NCBI GenBank assembly: GCA_023430465.1
Contig: JAEZAM010000113.1
Location: 20,795 to 84,794, forward strand
Length of the DNA stretch: 64,000 nucleotides
Reading direction: 5' to 3'
From: Bacteroidota bacterium
GTDB lineage: Bacteria; Bacteroidota; Bacteroidia; Chitinophagales; Chitinophagaceae
Position numbers and translations under genes: made by a program. The notes beneath the pieces were generated by a model. It was not told where the DNA came from and ran no database searches. It was given only the letters and a program-made list of their open reading frames with translations. Below are positions 33,004 through 41,260 of this stretch, one piece after another (the stretch's first letter is position 1; every line of letters starts with the position of its first letter).

Positions 33004-33945
33004 CTACCTGAACTGAAACGTGTTGATCAGTTTCTTTATCTCGGGCAGATACATTGCACCGTTTTTACGGGCGATAGCCTGGATGGAGACGGCCCGGTCC
33101 TCCCTGACCACTACACATTGGTAGATAAGGATTGTGTCGCCCTCATGGTTCCCCCACAATTCTGCCTGGCTTGCGTTGTATCCATTCAGTGCATCGTCAG
33201 ATTCATTTCGCACTGTGAGCAGTCCTGCGCCATATTCTGATGCTTTCTCTATAAATAGCCGGCTGATCTCCCGTGCATTCTTTCCATCACTCGGGACAGA
33301 CGTCACCATTATCACGGGTTCATCCGGATTACCTGCGGGGCGCTTCCCTCCCGCAGAATAGATATACATGCCCGCACTAAACTGAGCAAACCGAAAGAGT
33401 GACTGGCTGTCGTCCAGTGTAAATCCTGCATTTGCGAATGGGTCCACTGTGCTGGTCTTATCATAAATGATGGAATTGAAAATGGACGTGATCTCGCTTT
33501 CTGCATTCACATCTGTTTCAGGATAATTGGCCATAACAGCGACAGAGAAACTGCTATCACCAAATACAAGCCCACTTACTTTAAACCCAGGTTCGCCCGC
33601 CATCACGATATATTTCGCGGGAAAGCCAGCGATCCTTGTTCCTTCATAATGAAATACCTCTACACCTTTACGCTCAAATCCCTCGCGGGTGTAGGTTGCT
33701 GCGTTTGTATAGAAATTTCCGCCAACAAGATCGAACACATTCACCAGCGCCGTTGAATCACGCTCCAGTCCGATGAAAGAACCCGCAAGTTTGTAGGCAG
33801 GCGGCGGGATAACGTATAGTCGGGTACCGGGTATGTTGATGTGCTTCGTTGTCTTAGGCTGTGCTTGAGTATTGGTGACTGCACCATTAGATTGCTTCTG
33901 ATTGCAGGAGGTGGCGATGAAGAAGAGGATGAATACAATTCGCAT
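33004..33945 (-). CDS. Lipoprotein of unknown function
   Basis: The 313-residue product starts MRIVFILFFIATSC, a lipoprotein signal with the cysteine at position 14, then a Gln/Thr-rich linker. The remainder looks like two related alpha-beta units, one around YKLAGSFIGLERDSTALVN and one around NAGFTLDDSQSLFRFAQFS. Each ends with an I-S-I-F or I-N-T-F type strand (TSIFNSII, INTFQFR). No catalytic motif is evident. It would be anchored to a membrane facing the periplasm or cell surface. Confidence 0.65.
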   Translation of the reverse strand: MRIVFILFFIATSCNQKQSNGAVTNTQAQPKTTKHINIPGTRLYVIPPPAYKLAGSFIGLERDSTALVNVFDLVGGNFYTNAATYTREGFERKGVEVFHYEGTRIAGFPAKYIVMAGEPGFKVSGLVFGDSSFSVAVMANYPETDVNAESEITSIFNSIIYDKTSTVDPFANAGFTLDDSQSLFRFAQFSAGMYIYSAGGKRPAGNPDEPVIMVTSVPSDGKNAREISRLFIEKASEYGAGLLTVRNESDDALNGYNASQAELWGNHEGDTILIYQCVVVREDRAVSIQAIARKNGAMYLPEIKKLINTFQFR

Positions 33946-34176
33946 GACCGAAGGTACGGTGGGAACAAGTTCAGGTTGAGATTGAGGTTGAGGAAGAATT
34001 AAAAATTAAAAATGAAAAAAAATTAGCCAAAAAAGCCAACCGCAGGCTAGCCTCGATCTCAATCATAACCCTATCCAGCAGTAACCCGCATCCCACTTCC
34101 GCTTCGTACCGGCAGGCAAGCCCGCATCCCGCATCCCCTATCCAGCTATCTGATATCCCGTACCACGCGTTGCAAC

Positions 34177-34208
34177 AAAAATCCCCTCCTGAAAGCAGGA
34201 AGGGATTT
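34177..34208 (-). terminator. Rho-independent terminator of the ATP synthase operon
   Basis: On the minus strand AAATCCCTTCCTG pairs with CAGGAGGGGATTT (one bulge or mismatch) and is followed by TTTTTG. It lies 25 bases after the atpA stop, confirming that no further ATPase gene is in this transcript. Confidence 0.88.
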
Positions 34209-34232
34209 ATCTCAAAATGAACTAAACTTAAC

Positions 34233-35810
34233 TTACTTGTATTGAGGAATGATGCTTTTCGCCAGATCAACCATCTTCTGGATACCATCTTCCGGCAGAT
34301 TTCCTTTTTTGAACGCGGCCATTACGTCAGGAAGCTTGTTGTCCATTTCCATCAGGAACTGTTCTTCAAACTCACGGACGCGATTTACTGCCACCTCTTT
34401 CAGGAATCCGTTTGTTCCCAGGTAAATGATCGCTACCTGCTTTTCAACTGAGAACGGTGCATACTGAGGTTGCTTCAGGATTTCCACGTTGCGCGCACCT
34501 TTATCGATCACATTCTTTGTGGCAGGGTCAAGGTCACCGCCGAATTTGGAGAAGGCTTCCAGTTCACGGTAGAGGGCCTGGTCAAGCTTCAATGTACCTG
34601 CTACCTTCTTCATACTCTTGATCTGAGCGTTACCACCCACACGGCTTACCGAGATACCTACGTTGATCGCAGGTCGGATACCGGAGAGGAAGAGGTTAGA
34701 CTCAAGGAAGATCTGGCCGTCCGTGATCGAGATCACGTTCGTCGGGATGTAAGCGGATACGTCACCTGCCTGTGTTTCAATGATCGGCAGGGCCGTCAGC
34801 GATCCTCCACCTTTTACGAGGTGACGGATTGACTCGGGAAGATCGTTCATGTTCTTTACGATCTCATCGTTGTTGATCACTTTTGCAGCTCTTTCGAGAA
34901 GACGGCTGTGGAGATAGAATACGTCACCAGGGTAAGCCTCACGTCCCGGAGGGCGGCGAAGCAGCAGGGATACCTCGCGGTACGCCACGGCCTGTTTTGA
35001 CAGATCATCATAGATGATCAGCGCAGGACGGCCGGTATCGCGGAAGAACTCACCGATCGCAGCACCGGCAAATGGTGCATAGAACTGGAGAGGTGCGGGA
35101 TCAGATGCAGAGGCAGCAACGATGGTAGTAAACTCCATCGCACCGGCATCCTGCAGGGTCTTCATCACACCGGCAATGGTGGATGCTTTCTGACCGATCG
35201 CTACGTAGATACAGTATACAGTTTTACCGGCAGCATGAAATTCACGCTGATTGATGATCGTGTCGATCGCGATGGCGGTTTTACCCGTCTGGCGGTCACC
35301 GATGATCAGCTCACGCTGTCCGCGACCGATAGGGATCATCGCATCGATGGCTTTGATACCGGTTTGCAGTGGTTCCTTTACTGGCTCACGGAAGATAACC
35401 CCGGGTGCTTTACGCTCCAGCGGCATTTCATAACGCTCACCCTGGATCGGGCCTTTACCATCGATCGGCTCACCGAGCGTATTCACCACGCGGCCAACCA
35501 TGCCCTCTCCTACTTTGATTGAGGCGATCTGACCAGTACGGCGAACTTTCGCTCCTTCCTGGATAGCACCTGTTTCACCCATCAATACCACACCCACGTT
35601 GTCTTCTTCCAGGTTCAGGGCGATAGCACGTACGCCATTTTCAAACTCTACCAGTTCACCATAGCGAACATTTCCCAGTCCATATACACGGGCGATTCCA
35701 TCACCCACCTGTAATACAGAACCTACTTCCTCAAGATCGGCGCTGGCGTTGAAATTGCTCAACTGCTGACGCAGTATCGCACTAATTTCATCGGGTTTAA
35801 TCTCTGCCAT
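34233..35810 (-). CDS. atpA: ATP synthase F1 subunit alpha
   Basis: The alpha subunit forms the non-catalytic nucleotide-binding sites of the F1 hexamer. The 525-residue product has the normal length and contains the P-loop [23 protein letters not shown] and the signature [14 protein letters not shown]. It is the last gene of the operon atpB-E-F-H-A and is followed directly by a terminator. The gamma, beta and epsilon subunit genes are not in the window. Confidence 0.98.
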   Translation of the reverse strand: MAEIKPDEISAILRQQLSNFNASADLEEVGSVLQVGDGIARVYGLGNVRYGELVEFENGVRAIALNLEEDNVGVVLMGETGAIQEGAKVRRTGQIASIKVGEGMVGRVVNTLGEPIDGKGPIQGERYEMPLERKAPGVIFREPVKEPLQTGIKAIDAMIPIGRGQRELIIGDRQTGKTAIAIDTIINQREFHAAGKTVYCIYVAIGQKASTIAGVMKTLQDAGAMEFTTIVAASASDPAPLQFYAPFAGAAIGEFFRDTGRPALIIYDDLSKQAVAYREVSLLLRRPPGREAYPGDVFYLHSRLLERAAKVINNDEIVKNMNDLPESIRHLVKGGGSLTALPIIETQAGDVSAYIPTNVISITDGQIFLESNLFLSGIRPAINVGISVSRVGGNAQIKSMKKVAGTLKLDQALYRELEAFSKFGGDLDPATKNVIDKGARNVEILKQPQYAPFSVEKQVAIIYLGTNGFLKEVAVNRVREFEEQFLMEMDNKLPDVMAAFKKGNLPEDGIQKMVDLAKSIIPQYK

Positions 35811-35848
35811 ATTTGTTGTTTGTCTTTTGTAATTGTTGACCGGGTTGA

Positions 35849-36412
35849 TTACCGGATCTTATAAATAAAGTCGTTGTTTTCAAACTGACGGGCAATTGCA
35901 CGCAGGTCATAAGAAATGCTGGCATCCACCAGTTTGTCTTCGATCTGGAGGACAAAGCCACCTATAATTGAGGGGTCAACCTTTGACTCCAGTTCGAGGT
36001 TGGAATAGCCCACAGACTTCTTCACCTGTGTCAGCACTGCAGTTTTCAACTCCTCACTCACCGGCGATGCCGTTGTCAGTTTTACAATATTGATATTCTT
36101 GTGCGTATTGTATTGCGTGATGAATGCTGCCACGATCTCCGGCAGGTTGCTTTCACGGCCTTTTGTTATCAGCAGGTCATTGAATGCTGTAGTAAGCTTG
36201 CTGAGCTTACCTGCTGTAACTGCCTGCATTATCTTTTTCTTCACATCTGCTTTGATGACCGGGCTGCGAAGCAGGTTCACCAGGTCGCGGTTGCTCTTGC
36301 AGGCCGCCTGCAACCACTTCATGTCTGCATACACCTCTTCCAGGGTGTTCTGCTCGATGGTGAGATCGAGTAGTGATTTGGCGTATCGCGATGCTAAGCG
36401 TGGATTAGGCAT
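35849..36412 (-). CDS. atpH: ATP synthase F1 subunit delta
   Basis: The delta subunit links the F1 head to the b-subunit stalk. The 187-residue product has an N-terminal helical bundle beginning [15 protein letters not shown] and the C-terminal family motif [22 protein letters not shown]. It sits between atpF and atpA with short gaps, within one operon. Confidence 0.95.
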   Translation of the reverse strand: MPNPRLASRYAKSLLDLTIEQNTLEEVYADMKWLQAACKSNRDLVNLLRSPVIKADVKKKIMQAVTAGKLSKLTTAFNDLLITKGRESNLPEIVAAFITQYNTHKNINIVKLTTASPVSEELKTAVLTQVKKSVGYSNLELESKVDPSIIGGFVLQIEDKLVDASISYDLRAIARQFENNDFIYKIR

Positions 36413-36462
36413 AAATGTTTTTGAAATTAGTCTGTTTGTGACAATAGACGATCAGTGGACTA

Positions 36463-36957
36463 TCAGTTCAGTTTCACTTCGTCTACCAGTCCCCTGATAT
36501 GTGCTTCCTGCGCTTCTTTTGTAGCCAGTTCCCTTCTCAGCACTTTTTCGCTCACTTCCACTACCAGTTTACCAACCTGGTTCTTCACTTCAGTAAGGGC
36601 AGCCATTTTTTGAGCGTTGATCGCCTGCTGAGCATCGGTGATGATCTTGTTGGCTTCGACTTTCGCCTGCTCCTTTGCCTCATTGATGATCCTGTCTTTG
36701 GTATCACGGGCCTCTTTCAGAAGCTGCGCGCGTTCTTCGCGGGCTTTGGCAAGCAGGTTTTCATTCTCGTTTTTCAACTGGGCCATTTCTGCCTTTACGC
36801 GTTCTGCCGAAGCGATGGAGTTCGCGATCTCGGATTCTCTTTTATCCAGAGAACTCAGGATAGGCTTCCACGCAAATTTGCGGAGGAGCAACAGGACAAT
36901 GATGAAGGCAACAAGTGTCCAGAAGAAAAAGCCGAGGCTGGGGGTTAACAATTCCAT
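36463..36957 (-). CDS. atpF: ATP synthase F0 subunit b
   Basis: Subunit b forms the peripheral stalk. The 164-residue product has one N-terminal transmembrane helix (about residues 8-26, LGFFFWTLVAFIIVLLLL) and a long charged coiled coil to the C-terminus (heptads around AERVKAEMAQLKNENENLL). It lies between atpE and atpH. Confidence 0.95.
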   Translation of the reverse strand: MELLTPSLGFFFWTLVAFIIVLLLLRKFAWKPILSSLDKRESEIANSIASAERVKAEMAQLKNENENLLAKAREERAQLLKEARDTKDRIINEAKEQAKVEANKIITDAQQAINAQKMAALTEVKNQVGKLVVEVSEKVLRRELATKEAQEAHIRGLVDEVKLN

Positions 36958-37046
36958 ATACTATATTATAAATCTCTTGATTTTGAGAAAAGAACTGTAC
37001 CCTCCGCCCTGTGCTTTGGGTACAGCACTGTGTTTGGGTCCTACGA

Positions 37047-37316
<270 letters not shown>

Positions 37317-37335
37317 TTAAAAAAAACAAGACTGA

Positions 37336-38421
37336 TTAATGGCCCTCTTCATCATAATGATGATCACCGATCGCCTGGCTGATGAACACCGCCGTCAGAT
37401 TGGTGAAGATAAAGGCCTGTATGAACGCAACAAGTATTTCAATAACGTAAATAAACACCGCAAACGCAATGGACACCGGCGCAAATGACACACCTGCCGT
37501 CTTCGACATTTCAGTGAAAATGAAGATCAGACTCACAAAGCTGAGAATGATGATGTGACCTGCCGTCATGTTTGCGAATAAACGCACGATAAGGGCGAAA
37601 GGCTTGGTGAATACACCGAGCAACTCCACAGGCAGCATCATCAGCTTCACCGGAACAGGGACACCCGGGAACCAGAAGATATGGCCCCAGAAATGCTTGT
37701 TTGTACTTAACAGGATAACCACCAGGGAAATTATACCCAGTACTGCTGTGAATGCAATATTACCTGTCACATTCGCCGCGCCGGGAATCAATCCGAAGAT
37801 ATTATTGATCAGGATGAAAAAGAATACGGTCAACAGGTAAGGAAGGTATTTCTTGTACTGGTGTCCGAGGTTGGGCTTTGCCACATCATCCCGAACAAAC
37901 ATGATCACGGGCTCGATCGCATTCTGTAAACCCTTCGGGGCAGACGTAACGCCCTGGCCCGAACGGTACTTCTTCGCCATCCAGGTCAGGATCAGAAAAA
38001 GAACCGCAAGCGCCAGCAACATCTGGACAACATTCTTGGTCAGTGAAAAATCATAGACGCGGACATTTTGATCAACGGCTCCGTTGGCGTCTACCGGAAC
38101 GATCTTCTTGCCTTCCAACTTGTAGCCATTATGCGCTTCGGTACCGTGGTGAAAGGCGGATGACATGAACACATCCAGCCCGCGCTCGGGAGAGTAAAGG
38201 ATCACCGGCAGAGGCAGTGTGGCATGAAAATCATGACCGTCCTTTCCCTTGAGAGAGAAAAAATGGAATTCGTGGGCATCAGCAATGTGGTCCAGCATTT
38301 CCTTGCCTGGATCGAACTTGCCGCCCTCCCCGCCTCCACCTGCATTGGCTGCAAGCGAAATGAGCAGGAAAAACATGCTGAAAACCGCTACCGGTAAGGT
38401 TTTGATACGTCTGAATCCCAT
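37336..38421 (-). CDS. atpB: ATP synthase F0 subunit a
   Basis: Subunit a provides the half-channels for ion flow past the c ring. The 361-residue product carries the essential arginine in LIVRLFANMTAGH and about six transmembrane helices in its C-terminal two thirds. It is longer than the E. coli protein because of a cleavable-looking N-terminal hydrophobic segment (VAVFSMFFLLISLAANA) and a His-rich periplasmic region, as is common in Bacteroidota. The start at 38421 (MGFRRIKTLP) is preferred over an in-frame codon 46 residues upstream because a promoter element lies between them. Confidence 0.95.
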   Translation of the reverse strand: MGFRRIKTLPVAVFSMFFLLISLAANAGGGGEGGKFDPGKEMLDHIADAHEFHFFSLKGKDGHDFHATLPLPVILYSPERGLDVFMSSAFHHGTEAHNGYKLEGKKIVPVDANGAVDQNVRVYDFSLTKNVVQMLLALAVLFLILTWMAKKYRSGQGVTSAPKGLQNAIEPVIMFVRDDVAKPNLGHQYKKYLPYLLTVFFFILINNIFGLIPGAANVTGNIAFTAVLGIISLVVILLSTNKHFWGHIFWFPGVPVPVKLMMLPVELLGVFTKPFALIVRLFANMTAGHIIILSFVSLIFIFTEMSKTAGVSFAPVSIAFAVFIYVIEILVAFIQAFIFTNLTAVFISQAIGDHHYDEEGH

Positions 38422-38441
38422 ACAGTTCCGCAAATTTGCCG

Positions 38442-38449
38442 CAAAGATA
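38442..38449 (-). promoter_or_regulatory. Candidate -7 element TATCTTTG of the ATP synthase operon
   Basis: The minus strand carries a full TAnnTTTG match 20 bases before the atpB ATG. The -33 position is weak. Confidence 0.5.
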
Positions 38450-38613
38450 AGTCCGGGAAGGTGAAAACGGTAATTTGAAGGAAGGTATTTCTGGGGCCGG
38501 GTTCGGTGACCTCTTTGCCCGCTTTGGCTAGTTTGCGTCTTTACGTGAATTTCTCGCAAAGACGCCAGGTTTAACAGCCAAGGCGCAAAAAAACTTGGCT
38601 AATTTCGCGCCTC

Positions 38614-40371
38614 ATGTCTACCGATTCGCCCAAAAAATTCGACATAGCCGTTCTCCGGAGGGTTTTTAGCTACGCGGCACCCTATAAGCGGAAATTTTTC
38701 ATCTCGGTGGTAATGGCCATCCTGCTGGCCCTGATCACGCCCATCCGGCCACTGCTCATCCAGTGGACCGTAGATGACTATATTACCAACCACCTGGAGA
38801 AAATGGTCATTTATATTACCCTGATCCAGGTCGGGCTGATCCTTGTAGAAACCGCCATGCGGTTCGCCTTCAGCTTTATCACCGCCTGGCTCGGACAATC
38901 CGTCGTTAAAGATATGCGGGTGGCCGTTTATCAGAAAGTGCTGCGGCTCAACCTCTCACAGTTTGATAAAACACCCATTGGCACCCTCACCACACGGACC
39001 ATCAACGATATTGAATCCATCAACGATATTTTTGCTGAAGGCCTCGTACCCATCATCGCAGACCTGCTCAGCATCGTCTGTGTGCTGGTCTACATGTTCT
39101 GGGTCGACTGGCAGCTAACCTTCATTGCGCTAATCCCCTTCCCGATCATCATCCTGGCCACTTACTATTTCAAGGAAAGCATCAACCGGTCTTTCTTCCG
39201 GGTGCGCAACGCGGTGTCCAGCTTAAACGCTTTTGTGCAGGAACACCTTACCGGCATGCAGGTTGTCCAGGCCTTTGCTTCGGAGGACAGGGAATTCGAT
39301 AAATTTCGCAACATCAACCGCGAACACCGGAACGCCAACATCAAGGCAATTTTCGCCTACTCCGTCTTTTTCCCTGTAGTGGAGATCGTGCTGGCACTAT
39401 CCATTGGCCTCGTAGTGTGGTGGACGGCGAAAGATGCGCTGCAGCTCCAGGTGAGCCAGCAGGGCACCGTCATTTCATTCATTCTCTGCCTGAACCTGCT
39501 CTTCCGCCCGCTCCGCGTACTCGCCGATAAATTCAATGTACTGCAGATGGGCGTGATCGCCAGCGAACGGGTTTTCAAAGTGCTCGACAATGATGATTAT
39601 GTAAAAAAACCCTCCGGCTTTATCCCCGCTTCCCCCATCAAGGGAAAAGTGGAATTTGATCATGTCTGGTTCAGTTATACGGGTGATAAACAGGTCATCA
39701 GCGACCTGAGCTTTACCATAGAACCCGGCGAAACCATCGCCATCGTGGGACATACGGGCAGCGGGAAATCAACCATCATCAGTCTGCTGAACCGACTCTA
39801 CCATATCCAGGGTGGCGCGATCCGCGTTGACGGCGTGAATATTGAAGAATATGATCTTGATTTTTTGCGGAGAAATATCGGCGTAGTGCTGCAGGACGTA
39901 TTTCTGTTTTCCGGCTCCGTAATGGATAACATCACCTTACGCAATGAAGATATCCCCCGCGAACGCGTGATCGAGGCAGCGAAGCTGATCCAGATGGATG
40001 AATTCATCCGGCGGCTGCCCGGCGGGTATGATTACAATGTGATGGAGCGCGGCGCTACGCTCTCATTAGGTCAGCGGCAATTACTTTCATTCATCCGGGC
40101 ACTTCTCTATAACCCTGCCATTCTCGTACTGGATGAAGCCACTTCTTCCGTGGATACCGAAAGCGAACAATTGATCCAACACGCCATCGATACGCTGATC
40201 AAAGGGCGCACCTCGATCGTGATCGCGCACCGGCTGTCCACGATCCGCAAGGCGGATAAGATTATCGTACTGGATAAAGGCGTCCTCAGAGAAGCCGGCA
40301 CGCACGAAGACCTTCTCCGGCGCGGCGGCTACTACGCCGAGCTGCACCGGATGCAGTACCAGGAGGGGTGA
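38614..40371 (+). CDS. MsbA/LmrA-like ABC exporter (fused permease and ATPase)
   Basis: The 585-residue half-transporter has six transmembrane helices (about residues 25-310) and a C-terminal ATPase domain. Walker A is GHTGSGKST, the signature is LSLGQRQLL, and Walker B is AILVLDEATSS, with the H-loop IAHRLSTI. It is expected to work as a homodimer exporting lipids or drugs. The product could be the lipid A flippase MsbA, but many Bacteroidota encode several paralogs, so no symbol is given. A TAATTTCG element lies six bases before the ATG, suggesting a leaderless mRNA. A repeat array follows its stop codon directly. Confidence 0.9.
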   Translation: MSTDSPKKFDIAVLRRVFSYAAPYKRKFFISVVMAILLALITPIRPLLIQWTVDDYITNHLEKMVIYITLIQVGLILVETAMRFAFSFITAWLGQSVVKDMRVAVYQKVLRLNLSQFDKTPIGTLTTRTINDIESINDIFAEGLVPIIADLLSIVCVLVYMFWVDWQLTFIALIPFPIIILATYYFKESINRSFFRVRNAVSSLNAFVQEHLTGMQVVQAFASEDREFDKFRNINREHRNANIKAIFAYSVFFPVVEIVLALSIGLVVWWTAKDALQLQVSQQGTVISFILCLNLLFRPLRVLADKFNVLQMGVIASERVFKVLDNDDYVKKPSGFIPASPIKGKVEFDHVWFSYTGDKQVISDLSFTIEPGETIAIVGHTGSGKSTIISLLNRLYHIQGGAIRVDGVNIEEYDLDFLRRNIGVVLQDVFLFSGSVMDNITLRNEDIPRERVIEAAKLIQMDEFIRRLPGGYDYNVMERGATLSLGQRQLLSFIRALLYNPAILVLDEATSSVDTESEQLIQHAIDTLIKGRTSIVIAHRLSTIRKADKIIVLDKGVLREAGTHEDLLRRGGYYAELHRMQYQEG

Positions 40372-40412
40372 GGCTGGATGGGTGGGTACTGGATGGGTGG
40401 GTACTGGATGCT

Positions 40413-40753
40413 CCCATTAACCCCGGGATTCATCCCGGGGTGGCAAGCGCTAAGGCTCACACGCTGCCCGACAGCAGGCAAGTCCTTCACTACAATCAAC
40501 TTGACCACAGAACTTCCCATTAACCCCGGAATTCATCCCCGGGTGGCAAGCGCAAGGCCCACACGCTGCCCGACGGCAGGCAAGTCCTTCACCACAATCA
40601 ACGTGACCACAGAATCTCCCATTAACCCCGGGATTTATTCCGGGGTGGCAAGCGCAAGGCTCACACGCTGCCCGACGGCAGGCATGACTTCCTCTTTCCC
40701 ACCCCATCCGCGACCGCACACCCCTAACCCCGGGATAAATCCCGGGGTTAATG
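40413..40753. repeat. REP-like (repetitive extragenic palindrome) array beside a RAYT gene
   Basis: Three direct copies of a 102-103-base unit start at 40413, 40516 and 40618; the third diverges after about 68 bases. Each begins CCCATTAACCCCGG and folds into a hairpin of the CCCCGGGATTCATCCCGGGG type (fully paired in copy 1, slightly altered in copies 2 and 3). A second small hairpin, CTGCCCGACGGCAG, follows. A fourth copy of the hairpin at 40728-40753 is inverted. Upstream (40373-40410) are two copies of TGGATGGGTGGGTAC. The array fills the 471-base gap between the ABC exporter and RAYT genes. Confidence 0.85.
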
Positions 40754-40842
40754 ACCTGTGCCGTGCGTGAATAATCGCGATTGTCTAAGATGACTTCATC
40801 GAACTTGCTCAATGCGATGATTGGACATTTATTAAAAAAATA

Positions 40843-41259
40843 ATGCCCTTCCTCGATGTCAAATTACATGCAACCTGGGGTACTAAAAGGAGGGTCAGGA
40901 GCCTGACCCCTGACGTTTGCACAAAACTTTTTGACCACATAAAGGGGCGTGCTAGAGAGCGAAAAATATTCATTGATCGCATAAATGGGGATGAAGACCA
41001 CATTCACTGTCTGTTCAACCTGCCCGCAACAATCACTATCGCGGACTGTATTCAACTTTTCAAAGGTGAATCATCCCGGTGGATCAATAAAGAACAGCTG
41101 ATTAACGACATTTTTGCCTGGTGCGTGGGCTACTATGCGCGGTCCGTGTCACAATCGGATCTGCATACCGTGCGGGCATACATCGACAATCATGGGACGG
41201 GGAAGAATTTCGCCGAAGATCCGGCGCTCACAAAATTTCTAAAGGGATTGCGGAACTAA
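40843..41259 (+). CDS. REP-associated tyrosine transposase (RAYT, Y1 transposase family)
   Basis: The 138-residue product belongs to the IS200/IS605-like Y1 transposase superfamily of single-strand DNA nucleases. The metal-binding HUH-type motif reads DHIHCLF (about residues 48-54), and the candidate catalytic tyrosines lie in WCVGYYARSVS (about 98-108). The following segment, VRAYIDNHGTGKNF, matches the C-terminal part of RAYT proteins. There are no insertion-sequence ends around it. Instead it follows an array of REP-like hairpins, the arrangement expected for a domesticated RAYT. It overlaps no gene, and its stop lies one base before the end of the convergent gene. Confidence 0.88.
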   Translation: MPFLDVKLHATWGTKRRVRSLTPDVCTKLFDHIKGRARERKIFIDRINGDEDHIHCLFNLPATITIADCIQLFKGESSRWINKEQLINDIFAWCVGYYARSVSQSDLHTVRAYIDNHGTGKNFAEDPALTKFLKGLRN

Positions 41260-41260
41260 C

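Noticed and set aside
33971..34288. 105-codon frame overlapping the end of atpA
   Set aside because: It runs through the atpA terminator and overlaps the atpA coding end; low-complexity translation without features.
40413..40753. CRISPR-like array
   Set aside because: Only three direct copies, the whole 102-base unit including the would-be spacer is conserved, and there are no cas genes. It fits REP elements instead.
40843..41259. Complete IS200/IS605 insertion sequence
   Set aside because: No left and right ends, no tnpB or iscB partner and no target signature are visible; RAYT fits better.
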